Assembly: GCF_036350515.1 (NCBI RefSeq)
Contig: NZ_JAZDUE010000010.1
Coordinates: 1 to 64,000 of the forward strand
Reading direction: 5' to 3'
Origin: Gordonia prachuapensis
GTDB taxonomy: Bacteria > Actinomycetota > Actinomycetes > Mycobacteriales > Mycobacteriaceae
Length of the DNA: 64,000 nt
The notes below the pieces were generated by a model. It saw nothing but the letters and a program-made list of their open reading frames with translations, was not told the origin of the DNA and ran no database searches. This document shows, piece after piece, positions 51,647-60,642 of the stretch. Each line of letters starts with the position of its first letter. Position 1 is the first letter of the stretch. The translations under genes were made by a program, and so were the position numbers.

Positions 51647-52341
51647 CGCTTCGCAGCATGCGCAACATGGAGGGGAGCCCGGTGCCCGACGAGGCCATAC
51701 GGATCGGTGTCATGATCGTCGACGACCATGTCGTTGTCCGCGAGGGGATTCGGTCCCTGTTGGAGATGTTCGACGACATCTATGTCTCCGGCGAAGCCGC
51801 TGACGGGGTCGAGGCGCTCGCGGTACTCGACGAACTCGCCGCGGCGGATGCACTGCCGGACATCGCCGTGGTGGACATGCGTATGCCGAAGATGGACGGT
51901 CCGACCACCATCGCTCGCATGAGCGCCGAGCATCCGGGTGTGGCCGTGTTGGTGCTGACCAGCTTCGACGAGATCCAGTTGGTGCGCAGTGCGATCTCGG
52001 CGGGCTGTCGTGGCTATCTGCTCAAGGACGCCAGTCCTGACGAGCTCGTGTCGGCGATCCGCAGGATCCGGCGCGGCGAGATGCCGATCGCGCCGGCGGT
52101 CACCAGCAGCCTGGCGCGGCCGTTGCAGGCCGACGGACGTTCGGTGGACGTCCTCACTCCGCGTGAACGCGAGATCGCCGGTCTCCTCAGCCACGGATTG
52201 TCCAACCATGAGATCGCTGCGCGGCTGGTCATCAGCGAACGTACGGCGCGCACACATGTGGGCAACATCCTTGCGAAGCTGGACTTCTCCTCGCGTACCC
52301 AGGTGGCGCTGTGGGCCTCCGAGGTGGGGCTGGGCAACTGA
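51643..52341 (+). CDS. NarL/FixJ-type response regulator
   Basis: 232 residues, paralogue of the regulator at 44675. Receiver: IGVMIVDDHVVVREGIRSLL, Asp in AVVDMRMPKMDG, Lys in YLLKDASPDELVSAI; LuxR-type HTH: LTPREREIAGLLSHGLSNHE and ISERTARTHVGNILAKLDFS. The recognition helices of the two regulators are almost identical (ISERTARTHVGNILAKL), so they could bind the same DNA motif. Coupled to the kinase gene by a four-base overlap. Confidence 0.93.
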   Translation: MTLRSMRNMEGSPVPDEAIRIGVMIVDDHVVVREGIRSLLEMFDDIYVSGEAADGVEALAVLDELAAADALPDIAVVDMRMPKMDGPTTIARMSAEHPGVAVLVLTSFDEIQLVRSAISAGCRGYLLKDASPDELVSAIRRIRRGEMPIAPAVTSSLARPLQADGRSVDVLTPREREIAGLLSHGLSNHEIAARLVISERTARTHVGNILAKLDFSSRTQVALWASEVGLGN

Positions 52342-52439
52342 CACGACGTCGGGCAGGCACCGGCAACCGAGGGCGCGGGTTCACGCTGTTCGAGCCCCGG
52401 CGTGATTGATGCCCAAGCCGGACCACGGTCGACGGGGTG

Positions 52440-53297
52440 TCACCCGCGGGCGTCGGCCACGGCGCGGCGCACGGCGGGTGCGATCTGTTCGCCCACAACC
52501 GTGTAGGTCGCGGGGTCGTCGTCGGCGAAGATGAACGTCGAGAAGCCGTCGTCGAGCGCGAGAGCGGTGAGTTGTTCGACCCATGCGTCGACGCCGGCGG
52601 GGTCCACGGTGCCGCCGACGTTGGCGATCCGCCTGACATCGGCGGGCTCCCGGCCGGCATCGTGGGCGGCGGAGTCGATGCGCTCGTTGGCATCCGATAT
52701 CTCCGCAGAGCTCATTCGGCCCAGCGACGGCAGCCACCCGTCTGCCAGTGCGCCGGTGAGTTCGAGCATCCGCGGCTTGTAGGCGCCCAGCCAGATACCG
52801 ATGTCGTGCACGGGCGCCGGACCCGGCTTCGCACCGTGCAACGAGTAGAACGACCCGTCGAGACGGTTGGAGCCCTCGCCCCAGGCGGACCGCATGACGC
52901 CGATTGCCTCGCGCAACGCGCGGACCGCCTCCGACGGCGAACGGCGGGGCCCGCCGAGCGCCGCGATCGCGTCCCAGAACGCGCCCGCACCCAGACCCAG
53001 TTCGACACGCCCGCCGGAGAGCTGGTCGAGGGATGCGGCGGCCCGCGCCAGGACGGCAGGCGGGCGAAGCGGAAGGTTGGCGACGTTGGGGGACAGGATG
53101 ACTCGCTCGGTCCGGGCGGCCACATAGGCGAGCAGTGTCCAGGTGTCCAGGAACGACGGTTGGTACGGGTGGTCCTGGAAGGTCACCAGATCGAGTCCGG
53201 CGCGCTCGGAGGCGATGGCCAGGTCGACCGTGTTCTGCGGTTTCTCGGCGGACGGGGTGATGAAGGAACCGAAACGCAAGTCGTGACCGTAGTCCAT
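52440..53297 (-). CDS. LLM class flavin (F420)-dependent oxidoreductase
   Basis: 285 residues. Luciferase-like TIM barrel: LRFGSFITPSAEKPQNTVDL, LDLVTFQDHPYQPSFLDTWT, RVILSPNVANLPLRPPAVLA, LSGGRVELGLGAGAF and IGIWLGAYKPRMLELTG. These match actinobacterial F420-dependent reductases, which act on ketones, imines or activated double bonds. ATG 53297 is chosen; GTG 53306 would add three residues. It stands apart from its neighbours, with no tandem site. Confidence 0.87.
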   Translation of the reverse strand: MDYGHDLRFGSFITPSAEKPQNTVDLAIASERAGLDLVTFQDHPYQPSFLDTWTLLAYVAARTERVILSPNVANLPLRPPAVLARAAASLDQLSGGRVELGLGAGAFWDAIAALGGPRRSPSEAVRALREAIGVMRSAWGEGSNRLDGSFYSLHGAKPGPAPVHDIGIWLGAYKPRMLELTGALADGWLPSLGRMSSAEISDANERIDSAAHDAGREPADVRRIANVGGTVDPAGVDAWVEQLTALALDDGFSTFIFADDDPATYTVVGEQIAPAVRRAVADARG

Positions 53298-53379
53298 GGG
53301 ATCCACCGTAGCGGGCTGTAGGTGTGGTTCGATGTCGGTCCGAGCTTCCCTGTTCGGTGCTCAGGCTCGGCGAGGCTGG

Positions 53380-54246
53380 TCACATACCGATGTCCGCAAG
53401 CCACGTGCCGACCGAGCGCGGTTCGAGACCGAGTAGCTTCTGGGCGCTGTTCTCCGGCGAGATGGTGTAGCCGCTCTGCGTTGCCAGGGCCTCGTAGAGG
53501 CCCACCACCGGTGCGCTCGCGTCCGGGCCGAACAACGGCAGGATGAGGTCGCCGAACTCGCCGGGTGTGATGGAGCGATAGCGGACCTCGGTGCCGAACC
53601 GGGCCGCGAATCCGTGCGCGAGATCAGGGCCCACGAGACCCGGATCATGTCCTACCGCAACAGTTCCGGTGATGTCTGTGTCGGTCGTCAGCAACTGGGC
53701 GACCGCATCGGCGACGTCGAGATGGGAGCACCAGGACACCGGGAAGGTGTCCGCCATCGCGTAGCGAAGCACTCCCTCGTCACGTATGGGACCGGCGATG
53801 ACGGGGAGCAGCAGATTCTCGAGATAGAGTCGCGAGACGACGACCGCCGTCGAGATCCCGGCCGCCTGCGCGCCGCCGACGAGAGTGACGATGGGGCTGT
53901 CCTCGGCGGCCTGCAGCGGGCTGTCCGGAGCGTCGACGATGTGACCGCTGGTGGAGATCACGACGCGCGCGGGACGTGCCTGCGACAACGCTGACACCAC
54001 GGCCTCTGCGTAGACCGAGAGCTGTTGAGGAGATCCCATCGGCAGATGGATGAACACACCGTCTGCGTGTGAGTACGCCCGCGTGAGGGTATCGACATCG
54101 GCGAGTTCGACCGTGGCCGAGGGAGTGCCTTCGGGGAGTGCGGAAGGCGTGCGCACTGCGGCGACCACCTCGTGGCCGCCTGACTGCAGAGCAGAGTGAA
54201 CTGGACGACCTTGCGCGCCGGTAACGCCGTGAACAACGAATGCCAT
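53380..54246 (-). CDS. NmrA/SDR-like NAD(P)-binding protein
   Basis: 288 residues. MAFVVHGVTGAQGRPVHSAL carries a GxxGxxG cofactor motif, followed by EVVAAVRTPSALPEG. NmrA-like proteins act as redox-dependent regulators or NAD(P)H:quinone reductases. Only distantly similar to the NmrA-like protein at 40103. Divergent from the aldo/keto reductase at 54469. Confidence 0.8.
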   Translation of the reverse strand: MAFVVHGVTGAQGRPVHSALQSGGHEVVAAVRTPSALPEGTPSATVELADVDTLTRAYSHADGVFIHLPMGSPQQLSVYAEAVVSALSQARPARVVISTSGHIVDAPDSPLQAAEDSPIVTLVGGAQAAGISTAVVVSRLYLENLLLPVIAGPIRDEGVLRYAMADTFPVSWCSHLDVADAVAQLLTTDTDITGTVAVGHDPGLVGPDLAHGFAARFGTEVRYRSITPGEFGDLILPLFGPDASAPVVGLYEALATQSGYTISPENSAQKLLGLEPRSVGTWLADIGM

Positions 54247-54468
54247 GGACCATGCCTACCGCGACGCGAGGGTCGGTCGGCCAATAGTTCACAGGAATCA
54301 CCAGGGGCGCTTCCTGCACCGGGAACCGACGGTCGCCGGTTGCCAACGGTGTCCAGCCGAGGGTGTACCAACAGGGCGCCCCTGAATCGGCACAACATGC
54401 CTAGCGTGGATGTTGCACCCACTACGGGCGGCGAACACGCGCCGCTGCGCGTGAGATCGGAGGACGTT

Positions 54469-55449
54469 GTGGAGTACGCACATCTGGGACGGTCGGGTCT
54501 GCTCGTGAGCAGGGTCGGCCTGGGAACGATGAACTTCGGTGACGCCACCGATGAGGCCGACGCCTTCGCGATCATGGACACCGCGGTGGCGAACGGCATC
54601 AATTACTTCGATACCGCCGACGTCTACGGCGGTCCGCAGAAACCGGACATGGAGAAGGGTTTCGGGACGTCGGAGGAGATCATCGGTCGGTGGTTGGAGA
54701 AGTCCGGCCACCGCGACGACATCGTGCTGGCGACCAAGGTCTACCAGCCGATGGGCCTCGGCCCGAATGATCGGCGGTTGTCCGCCTATCACATCAAACG
54801 CGCATGTGAGGCGAGTCTGCGACGGCTGCGCACCGATCACATCGACTTGTACCAGATGCACCACGTCGATCGCGCGACACCGTATGACGAGATCTGGCAG
54901 GCCATGGAACAGCTGGTGGCCGAGGGGAAGATCACCTACGTCGGCTCCAGCAACTTCGCCGGCTGGGATGTCGCGACCGCCCAGATGAGCGCGCAGGCGA
55001 GGAACTTCCTCGGACTGGTCTCCGAGCAGAGCTTCTACAACTTGGCCAACCGGGCCGTCGAGCAGGAACTGATTCCCGCCCTGCGGTATCACGGGATCGG
55101 GCTGGTGCCGTGGAGCCCGTTGGCTCGTGGGATGCTGGCCGGCCCGCGTGGTGGCGAGGGCGTCCGCCGTAGGATCTCGGCCACCCAGCAGGAAGTGCGC
55201 CGCCACGCCGACCAGGTCGAGGCCTACGAAAAGCTCTGCGCGGAGCTGGGACACACGCCGGCCCAGGTGGCGCAGGCATGGTTGTTGCACCAGCCTGTGG
55301 TGCCGGCGGTGATCGCCGGGCCTCGCACCGTCGAGCAGCTGGAATCGACCATTCCGGTGGCGTCGACGGTCCTCGACGACGACACGCTGGCCGAACTCGA
55401 CCGCATCTGGCCCGGCCCCGGGGAGGCGCCGCAGTCCTACGCCTGGTGA
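54469..55449 (+). CDS. aldo/keto reductase
   Basis: 326 residues. VEYAHLGRSGLLVSRVGLGT at the front; catalytic residues in FDTADVYGG (Asp, Tyr), VLATKVYQP (Lys) and YQMHHVDR (His); a cofactor segment VIAGPRTVEQLES near the end. GGAGG lies five bases before the GTG, which is preferred to the ATG at 54397. It resembles the AKR at 5161 in family (AKR11/12-like) but is not a close copy. Followed by a second AKR. Confidence 0.88.
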   Translation: MEYAHLGRSGLLVSRVGLGTMNFGDATDEADAFAIMDTAVANGINYFDTADVYGGPQKPDMEKGFGTSEEIIGRWLEKSGHRDDIVLATKVYQPMGLGPNDRRLSAYHIKRACEASLRRLRTDHIDLYQMHHVDRATPYDEIWQAMEQLVAEGKITYVGSSNFAGWDVATAQMSAQARNFLGLVSEQSFYNLANRAVEQELIPALRYHGIGLVPWSPLARGMLAGPRGGEGVRRRISATQQEVRRHADQVEAYEKLCAELGHTPAQVAQAWLLHQPVVPAVIAGPRTVEQLESTIPVASTVLDDDTLAELDRIWPGPGEAPQSYAW

Positions 55450-55581
55450 TCGAGAAGCATTGCCGAACCGCACACGGCGCTCGACACACCCGCCGAGCGC
55501 ACCGAGACGACGGCAGCATCGGCTGCCGCACAGATGACCGACAACCACCAACACGATGACAATCACAAGGGAGTGACGACC

Positions 55582-56436
55582 ATGGTCCTGAACGAGACCT
55601 ACACACTGTCCAACGATGTACAGATCCCGAAGCTCGGCCTCGGCACCTGGTTCATCGACGACGACAAGGCCGCCCAGGCGGTGCGCGACGCCATCACGAT
55701 CGGCTACCGCAACATCGACACCGCCCAGGCTTACGGCAACGAGCGCGGCGTCGGCGAAGGCGTTCGGACGAGCGGCGTGGCGCGCGACGAGCTGTTCGTC
55801 TCCACCAAGCTCGCGGCCGAGGTCAAGACCTACGACGACGCCGTCAAAGCCATCGACGGCTCGCTGGAGACGATGGGGCTCGACTACATCGATCTGATGC
55901 TGATCCACAGCCCGCAGCCGTGGGCTGACTGGCGTGGTGGCGACTACGCCGAGGGCAACCAGGAGGCCTGGCGTGCGTTCGAAGATGCTTACAAGGCGGG
56001 CAAGCTGCGTGCTATCGGGGTCTCCAACTTCGAGCAGGGCGATCTGGAGAACATCCTCGCCAACGGCACCGTGACACCGCACGTCAATCAGATTCTCGTG
56101 CATGTGGGCAACACCCCGTCCGAGCTCATCGCCTACTGCGAGAGCAAGAACATCCTGGTGGAGGGGTACTCGCCCATCGGCCACGGCGAGGTTCTCAAGA
56201 ACAAGGACGTCGCGGCGATGGCCGAGCGGTACGAGGTCAGCATCCCGCAGCTGTGCATCCGCTACAACCTGCAACTCGGAGCGGTGCCCCTGCCCAAGAC
56301 CGCCAACCCGGACCACATGCGCTCCAACGCCGACATCGACTTCGTGATCTCCGATGCCGACATGGATGCGCTGCGCGCCGTGCGCATCGAGGACTACGGG
56401 GATGCCAGTGCGTTCCCGGTGTTCAGCGGAAAGTGA
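55582..56436 (+). CDS. aldo/keto reductase (AKR5-like, 2,5-diketogluconate reductase type)
   Basis: 284 residues. Begins MVLNETYTLSNDVQIPKLGL; active-site regions NIDTAQAYGNERGVG, FVSTKLAAE and LMLIHSPQPW give the Asp-Tyr-Lys-His tetrad; the cofactor segment is VPLPKTANPDHMRSN. AAGGGAG precedes the ATG. Possibly co-transcribed with the AKR upstream (132 bp gap). A strong hairpin follows. Confidence 0.88.
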   Translation: MVLNETYTLSNDVQIPKLGLGTWFIDDDKAAQAVRDAITIGYRNIDTAQAYGNERGVGEGVRTSGVARDELFVSTKLAAEVKTYDDAVKAIDGSLETMGLDYIDLMLIHSPQPWADWRGGDYAEGNQEAWRAFEDAYKAGKLRAIGVSNFEQGDLENILANGTVTPHVNQILVHVGNTPSELIAYCESKNILVEGYSPIGHGEVLKNKDVAAMAERYEVSIPQLCIRYNLQLGAVPLPKTANPDHMRSNADIDFVISDADMDALRAVRIEDYGDASAFPVFSGK

Positions 56437-56479
56437 CCGTGGCGGCGTCGGCCGGGTAATACGTTCGTTAACAATGGCA

Positions 56480-56513
56480 TTCGGCCTCCCCGAGTCCACT
56501 CGGGGAGGCCGAA
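56480..56513. terminator. strong hairpin terminator
   Basis: TTCGGCCTCCCCGAGT (56480-56495), loop CC, ACTCGGGGAGGCCGAA (56498-56513): a perfect 16-bp stem between the AKR and the convergent MDR gene. Confidence 0.85.
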
Positions 56514-56531
56514 CCGTTGACGGGGGTGGGG

Positions 56532-57506
56532 TCAGCCGTCGGATACGTCGAGGAGCGCGACCGTCTTGCCGTCGACGGTCGCGCCGGAGGCGAGGTCGGC
56601 CAGCACTTCGGGCAATTCGGTGAAGGTGCAGCGTCGTCCGACGACGGGCGTGATGCGTCCCTGGGTGACTGCATCCAGCAGATCTCGGGTCACCCCGTCG
56701 AGCAACTCGCCGATCACCTCGACCGGGGAGAACCCGAAGGACACCGACTGCAGTGTCGCACCACTGCGGGCCAGCGCGAACAGGTTGATCTCCGCGGTCG
56801 GTCCGGCGAGGCGACCGACGCTGATGACCCGGCCGCCGGGCCGCGCAGCGGCGATGGCGTCATCGAGGGCCGATCCGCCGATGTGGTCGAGCACCACATC
56901 GGCACCGCGTCCGTCGGTCAGCTCCTGGACGGCCTCGGGCAGGGACTGCGTCTCGGTCACGATGACATCGTCGGCGCCGACGCGTTGCAGCAGTGACCGC
57001 CGTGGTTCCCGACGAGTCGTGGCGATGACGCGGCCGGCACCGAGCTCGGTGGCAACCTGGACTCCGACCAGGCCGATGGCCGATGTCGCCGCGGTGATCA
57101 GGACGGTCTCACCGCCGCCGAGGCCGGCACGTCGCAGCGCGCCGTACTCGGTCAGCAGCGCGGTGGGGCAGGCGGCCGCGACGTCGGCACGGACGCCATC
57201 CGGGACGGACATGACATGGCGGTGGGACACCGCGACATACTCTGCGAACGCTGCTGCCCCCACCCCGGCCACGCCCGCACCGATCAGGGCCGGGTCCACG
57301 CCGTCGCCCGTGGCGACGACCTCTCCGCTGAACTCGAAACCGGGTATGTGACTGTCGGTGGCCGCCACGATGTCCGCGTTGTTGATCGACACGGCCCGCG
57401 TGCGGACCAGGATCTCGCCCGAGCCCGCCGCCGGCATCGGAACCTCGGCGATCCGCGGGATCGCCGAGCCGGGCGCGGTCAGCAGTGCGGTCATCGTCGC
57501 CGCCAT
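56532..57506 (-). CDS. MDR family zinc-independent oxidoreductase (quinone oxidoreductase-like)
   Basis: 324 residues. GroES-like N-terminal part with GEILVRTRAVSINNADIV and PGFEFSGEVVATGDGVD; Rossmann part with LITAATSAIGLVGVQVATEL (AxxxxG motif in place of GxGxxG). Structural-zinc cysteines are absent, so an NADPH:quinone or enoyl reductase is more likely than a zinc alcohol dehydrogenase. AAGGGAGAACACC precedes the ATG at 57506. Confidence 0.85.
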   Translation of the reverse strand: MAATMTALLTAPGSAIPRIAEVPMPAAGSGEILVRTRAVSINNADIVAATDSHIPGFEFSGEVVATGDGVDPALIGAGVAGVGAAAFAEYVAVSHRHVMSVPDGVRADVAAACPTALLTEYGALRRAGLGGGETVLITAATSAIGLVGVQVATELGAGRVIATTRREPRRSLLQRVGADDVIVTETQSLPEAVQELTDGRGADVVLDHIGGSALDDAIAAARPGGRVISVGRLAGPTAEINLFALARSGATLQSVSFGFSPVEVIGELLDGVTRDLLDAVTQGRITPVVGRRCTFTELPEVLADLASGATVDGKTVALLDVSDG

Positions 57507-57618
57507 GGTGTTCTCCCTTCGCTGGGTCTCTCCGTCGACGGTAGGCCGTGCCGCGTCGGCCTGGGGTGCTCTGCGAATACACCTTTCGAGAGCGCCTTCT
57601 CGTTCCACTGAGTCGTGT

Positions 57619-57661
57619 GAGTGCGGTGAACGTGCCCGAAACCGCGACGTTCACCGCACTC
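57619..57661. terminator. hairpin at the end of the Rieske operon
   Basis: GAGTGCGGTGAACGT (57619-57633) and ACGTTCACCGCACTC (57647-57661) pair perfectly over 15 bp with a 13-base loop, 12 bases after the aldolase stop. Confidence 0.75.
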
Positions 57662-57673
57662 TGCAGGTCCGGG

Positions 57674-58411
57674 TCAGGCGGGAAGCGAGGCCACCTCGTG
57701 GCGCCAGGCGGTGCTGGTGTTCAGCGAGCCACCCAGATCGGGCAGTTCGGCGACGTCCGTGTCGGCGATGTCGGTCAGCACGCCGCCGGCCTGGCGGATG
57801 TCCAGTGACAGCGCCGCGATCGAGTTGATCGAGATGGCGCGCAGCACGGCCTCTTCCACGGAGCGGCCGACCGCGGTCATCCCATGGCCGCGCAGGAGTA
57901 CCACGCTCTTGTCACCCAGGTGGGCCACCATCTCTGCGGCGAGGTCGGTGCGCCGGATCAGCACCGAGCGTGGATAGACGGGCACGCCGTCGCGGGCCAG
58001 CGCCGAACCGGGGATGTCGTAGGCACCCACGATGGGGCGGATCTCGATATCGGCCAGGTCGGCGGCGACCACCGAGGGGGGATGGGCGTGGACGACGCAG
58101 GAGATGTCGGCCCGTCGGCGCAGCGTCTCCGCGTGCAGCGGCAGCTCGTGCGGGGGTGTGTAGCCGCCGTCGAGCTCGCCGGGGTCGCCGGCCTCTCCGT
58201 CGAAGGTCACGACACGCACGTCATGTGCGGTCGTGAACGCGAGGCCACGCTCCTGCGGACCGCGGCAGCGGATCGCGAGTCGTGACTCGTCGAGGCGGAC
58301 GCTGATGTGGCCGAGGATGCCGGGTGCCAGGTTGCGGGCCGCCAGCACGCGGCATCCGGTCGCGATGAGCTCGCGGACCGCGCCGAGGTCGTCGGCGGGA
58401 GACTCGGTCAT
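57674..58411 (-). CDS. class II aldolase/adducin family protein
   Basis: 245 residues. Metal and catalytic residues of class II aldolases: GHISVRLDESRLAIRCRG at the N-terminus, ELPLHAETLRRRADISCVVHAHPP (H-x-H ligands) and LLRGHGMTAVGRSVEEAV with the third His. It may cleave a hydroxylated ring-fission product or decarboxylate a dihydroxy acid (phthalate-type 3,4-dihydroxyphthalate decarboxylases belong to this family). Last gene of the Rieske operon; its start overlaps the reductase stop region. Confidence 0.85.
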   Translation of the reverse strand: MTESPADDLGAVRELIATGCRVLAARNLAPGILGHISVRLDESRLAIRCRGPQERGLAFTTAHDVRVVTFDGEAGDPGELDGGYTPPHELPLHAETLRRRADISCVVHAHPPSVVAADLADIEIRPIVGAYDIPGSALARDGVPVYPRSVLIRRTDLAAEMVAHLGDKSVVLLRGHGMTAVGRSVEEAVLRAISINSIAALSLDIRQAGGVLTDIADTDVAELPDLGGSLNTSTAWRHEVASLPA

Positions 58412-58413
58412 CG

Positions 58414-59622
58414 TCACGACACCACCTGCGGGCTCAGTGTCCTCAGTACGTCCTCGACGCTGCCGTGATCGCGCAGGGCCTTGCGGACGAGCACCGATGC
58501 CCGTCCCCAGTTGATGGTCACCGACCCGCACAGTGCGTTGTCGGCGTCGGCGTAGATCGCGGCGAATCGCCCGGTCCCGGCGGGCTCGAGGACGACCGGC
58601 TCGATGCCGGGTGCCGGCGTGCCGACGATCTGGATCTTCCAGTCGTACTGATCGCTCCACACGTACTCGACGGGCGCGTGCGTTCGCAGGTCGTCGGGAT
58701 GCGCGATGTTGTGGGCGACGACGGCCGCCTGTTCGATCGCGTTCGTCCAGTGCTCGACCCGCACGTCGCGACCGTGGCGCTCGTGGCGCCACCGTGAGAC
58801 ATCGCCGGCCGCATAGATGTTCGACGACCCGATCACCCGGCACTGGGCGTCGCAGAGAACACCGTTGTCCATGGGGAGTCCGGATGAGCCGAGCCACGCG
58901 GTGTTCAACGAGACGCCGATGCCGACCAGCACGGCGTCGGCCTCGACCTGCGCTCCGTCGGTCAGGGTTGCCACGACGTGCTCTCCCCGATCGTCGATCT
59001 GCTCGACCCCTACGCCGAGTCGCACATCGACTCCGTGGTCGCGTTGCAGGTCGACGAATCGCCGGCCCACGGCCTCGCCCATGATGCGAGCCATCGGGAC
59101 CGGCTGTGGATCGACGAGTGTCACCTCGACGCCCTGCGATCGCGCCGAGCCGGCGACCTCGGACCCGATGAAACCGGCACCGATGATGAGCAACCGATTG
59201 CCCGGCGCCAGCATGGTGCGCAGTGCCTGAGCGTCGTCGCGGGAACGCATGACATGGACGCGCGGCGACCCGGCACACCAGGGGGAGGGCCGTGCCGCGG
59301 CTCCCGTGGCGAGCACCAGGGCGTCGTAGCCGACGACCTCCCCGTCGGCCAGCGTCACGGTGCCGGTGGCCGGGTCGAGCGCTGCCGCTCGGGAGCCCAG
59401 ACGAAGGTCCAGGTCGAGGGCGCCGACGTCGTCGGCGGTGAGCAGTGCGGGTACGTCGTCGGCACTGAGCAACCCGGCCTTGGACAACGGGGGCTTGTCG
59501 TAGGGCATGTGCTGCTCGGCCTCGAGCAGGGTGATCGGTCCCGTCCACCCCTCGTCGCGCAGTGTGCGTGCCACCCGGACGCCGGCGACGGATGCGCCGA
59601 CGATCACCGCATGGCCGGTCAC
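58414..59622 (-). CDS. NAD(P)/FAD-dependent ferredoxin reductase of the Rieske system
   Basis: 402 residues. AVIVGASVAGVRVARTLR binds FAD; LLIIGAGFIGSEVAGSARS binds NAD(P)H; CDAQCRVIGSSNIYAAGDVS is the second FAD contact; the C-terminal domain has VEYVWSDQYDWKIQIVG. GTG start overlapping the ferredoxin stop (GTGA). It should deliver electrons to the ferredoxin at 59619 and on to the dioxygenase. Confidence 0.92.
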   Translation of the reverse strand: MTGHAVIVGASVAGVRVARTLRDEGWTGPITLLEAEQHMPYDKPPLSKAGLLSADDVPALLTADDVGALDLDLRLGSRAAALDPATGTVTLADGEVVGYDALVLATGAAARPSPWCAGSPRVHVMRSRDDAQALRTMLAPGNRLLIIGAGFIGSEVAGSARSQGVEVTLVDPQPVPMARIMGEAVGRRFVDLQRDHGVDVRLGVGVEQIDDRGEHVVATLTDGAQVEADAVLVGIGVSLNTAWLGSSGLPMDNGVLCDAQCRVIGSSNIYAAGDVSRWRHERHGRDVRVEHWTNAIEQAAVVAHNIAHPDDLRTHAPVEYVWSDQYDWKIQIVGTPAPGIEPVVLEPAGTGRFAAIYADADNALCGSVTINWGRASVLVRKALRDHGSVEDVLRTLSPQVVS

Positions 59623-59816
59623 GAGTCCTCCAAGCGCAACGCCGAGACAGGGCAGCTCTTGGCCGCGGTCTCCACGCGGGCGCGGTCGGCCTCGTCGATC
59701 TCGGCGCGCAGCACGACGACGTTGCCGTCATCGTCGAGGTCGAAGACATCTTCCGCTCCGACAACACAGTTGGCGTAGCCCTGGCACGCCTCGAGGTCGG
59801 CTTTCACGATCGGCAT
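59619..59816 (-). CDS. ferredoxin, single-cluster, of the Rieske system
   Basis: 65 residues. MPIVKADLEACQGYANCVVG with C11, C17 and C55 (SCPVSAL). Acidic centre (DDDGNVVVLRAEIDEAD). It is a [3Fe-4S]-type ferredoxin in place of the Rieske ferredoxin used in proteobacterial systems, a common arrangement in actinobacterial PAH and phthalate dioxygenases. 37 bp after the SDR, overlapping the reductase start. Confidence 0.92.
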   Translation of the reverse strand: MPIVKADLEACQGYANCVVGAEDVFDLDDDGNVVVLRAEIDEADRARVETAAKSCPVSALRLEDS

Positions 59817-59853
59817 CGGTTCATCCCTTCTGTCGCCGTCGGTGTCACGGCGG

Positions 59854-60642
59854 TCATTTGGTCTTCACGGCCATGCCGCCGTCGCTGTGGATCACCGATC
59901 CGGTGATGCCACGCGACTGACGAGATGCCAGATGTACGTAGGCATGTGCATGATCGCGACTGTCGAGGGCCACCCCGAGCGGGTTGTTGGCGGCCAGTTC
60001 CGCGGCACGGTCGGGACTGTCGAGGCGACGGTCATCGAGTCCCAACGTGCTCAGGCCGCGCAGGTCGGTGCCCAGCGTCCCGCCCGGCGCGACCCCGTTC
60101 ACCCGCACCTGCGGTGCCCACTCGTAGGCGAGCACCGTGACCAGCCCGCGGACGGCGAACTTCGAGGACACGTAGAGGGTGCCGCCGCGGCCGGGGTAGT
60201 ACGCGGAGGTCGACTCGGTGAGGATCATGCAGCCGTTCGACTCGGCCAGGGCGTCATGGGTGGCCTTGGCCACGTGCAACTGCGACTTGACATTGACCGC
60301 GAACATCTCGTCGAAGGCGCGGTCGAGTTCGTCGGCGGGGATGTCGGCGAGCTTGCGATAGAAGTCGAACACCCCGACGCAGTTCACCACCACGTCGATC
60401 CCGCCGCCGAGCGATGCTCTGGCACTGTCGATACCGGCGGCGACGGCGTCGGCGTCGGTCGCATCGACCTGTTCCACGCAGATCGCGGTCGAATCCTCGG
60501 AGAGCTGTGAGCATTTGGCCTCGTCGCGTTCCAGCACGGCGACGGCCGCACCCTGCTCGCCGAACACGTCCACCACGGCGCGACCGATGCCCGAGCCGCC
60601 GCCGACGACGACGGCTCGGATGTCGTCGAGTGCTTCTTTCAC
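59854..60642 (-). CDS. SDR family cis-dihydrodiol dehydrogenase-like
   Basis: 262 residues. VVVGGGSGIGRAVVDVF holds the cofactor motif; VVVNCVGVFDFYRKL, LTESTSAYYPG and YVSSK give the catalytic Ser, Tyr and Lys. In a Rieske dioxygenase operon this enzyme would rearomatise the cis-dihydrodiol to a catechol. GVFDFY in the middle is like BphB/NarB-type enzymes. The GTG start overlaps the preceding stop by four bases. Confidence 0.88.
   Translation of the reverse strand: MKEALDDIRAVVVGGGSGIGRAVVDVFGEQGAAVAVLERDEAKCSQLSEDSTAICVEQVDATDADAVAAGIDSARASLGGGIDVVVNCVGVFDFYRKLADIPADELDRAFDEMFAVNVKSQLHVAKATHDALAESNGCMILTESTSAYYPGRGGTLYVSSKFAVRGLVTVLAYEWAPQVRVNGVAPGGTLGTDLRGLSTLGLDDRRLDSPDRAAELAANNPLGVALDSRDHAHAYVHLASRQSRGITGSVIHSDGGMAVKTK

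Noticed and set aside
54298..56499. A 733-codon minus-strand frame across both aldo/keto reductases
   Set aside because: Shadow frame; both plus-strand reductases show intact catalytic tetrads, Shine-Dalgarno sites and usual lengths.
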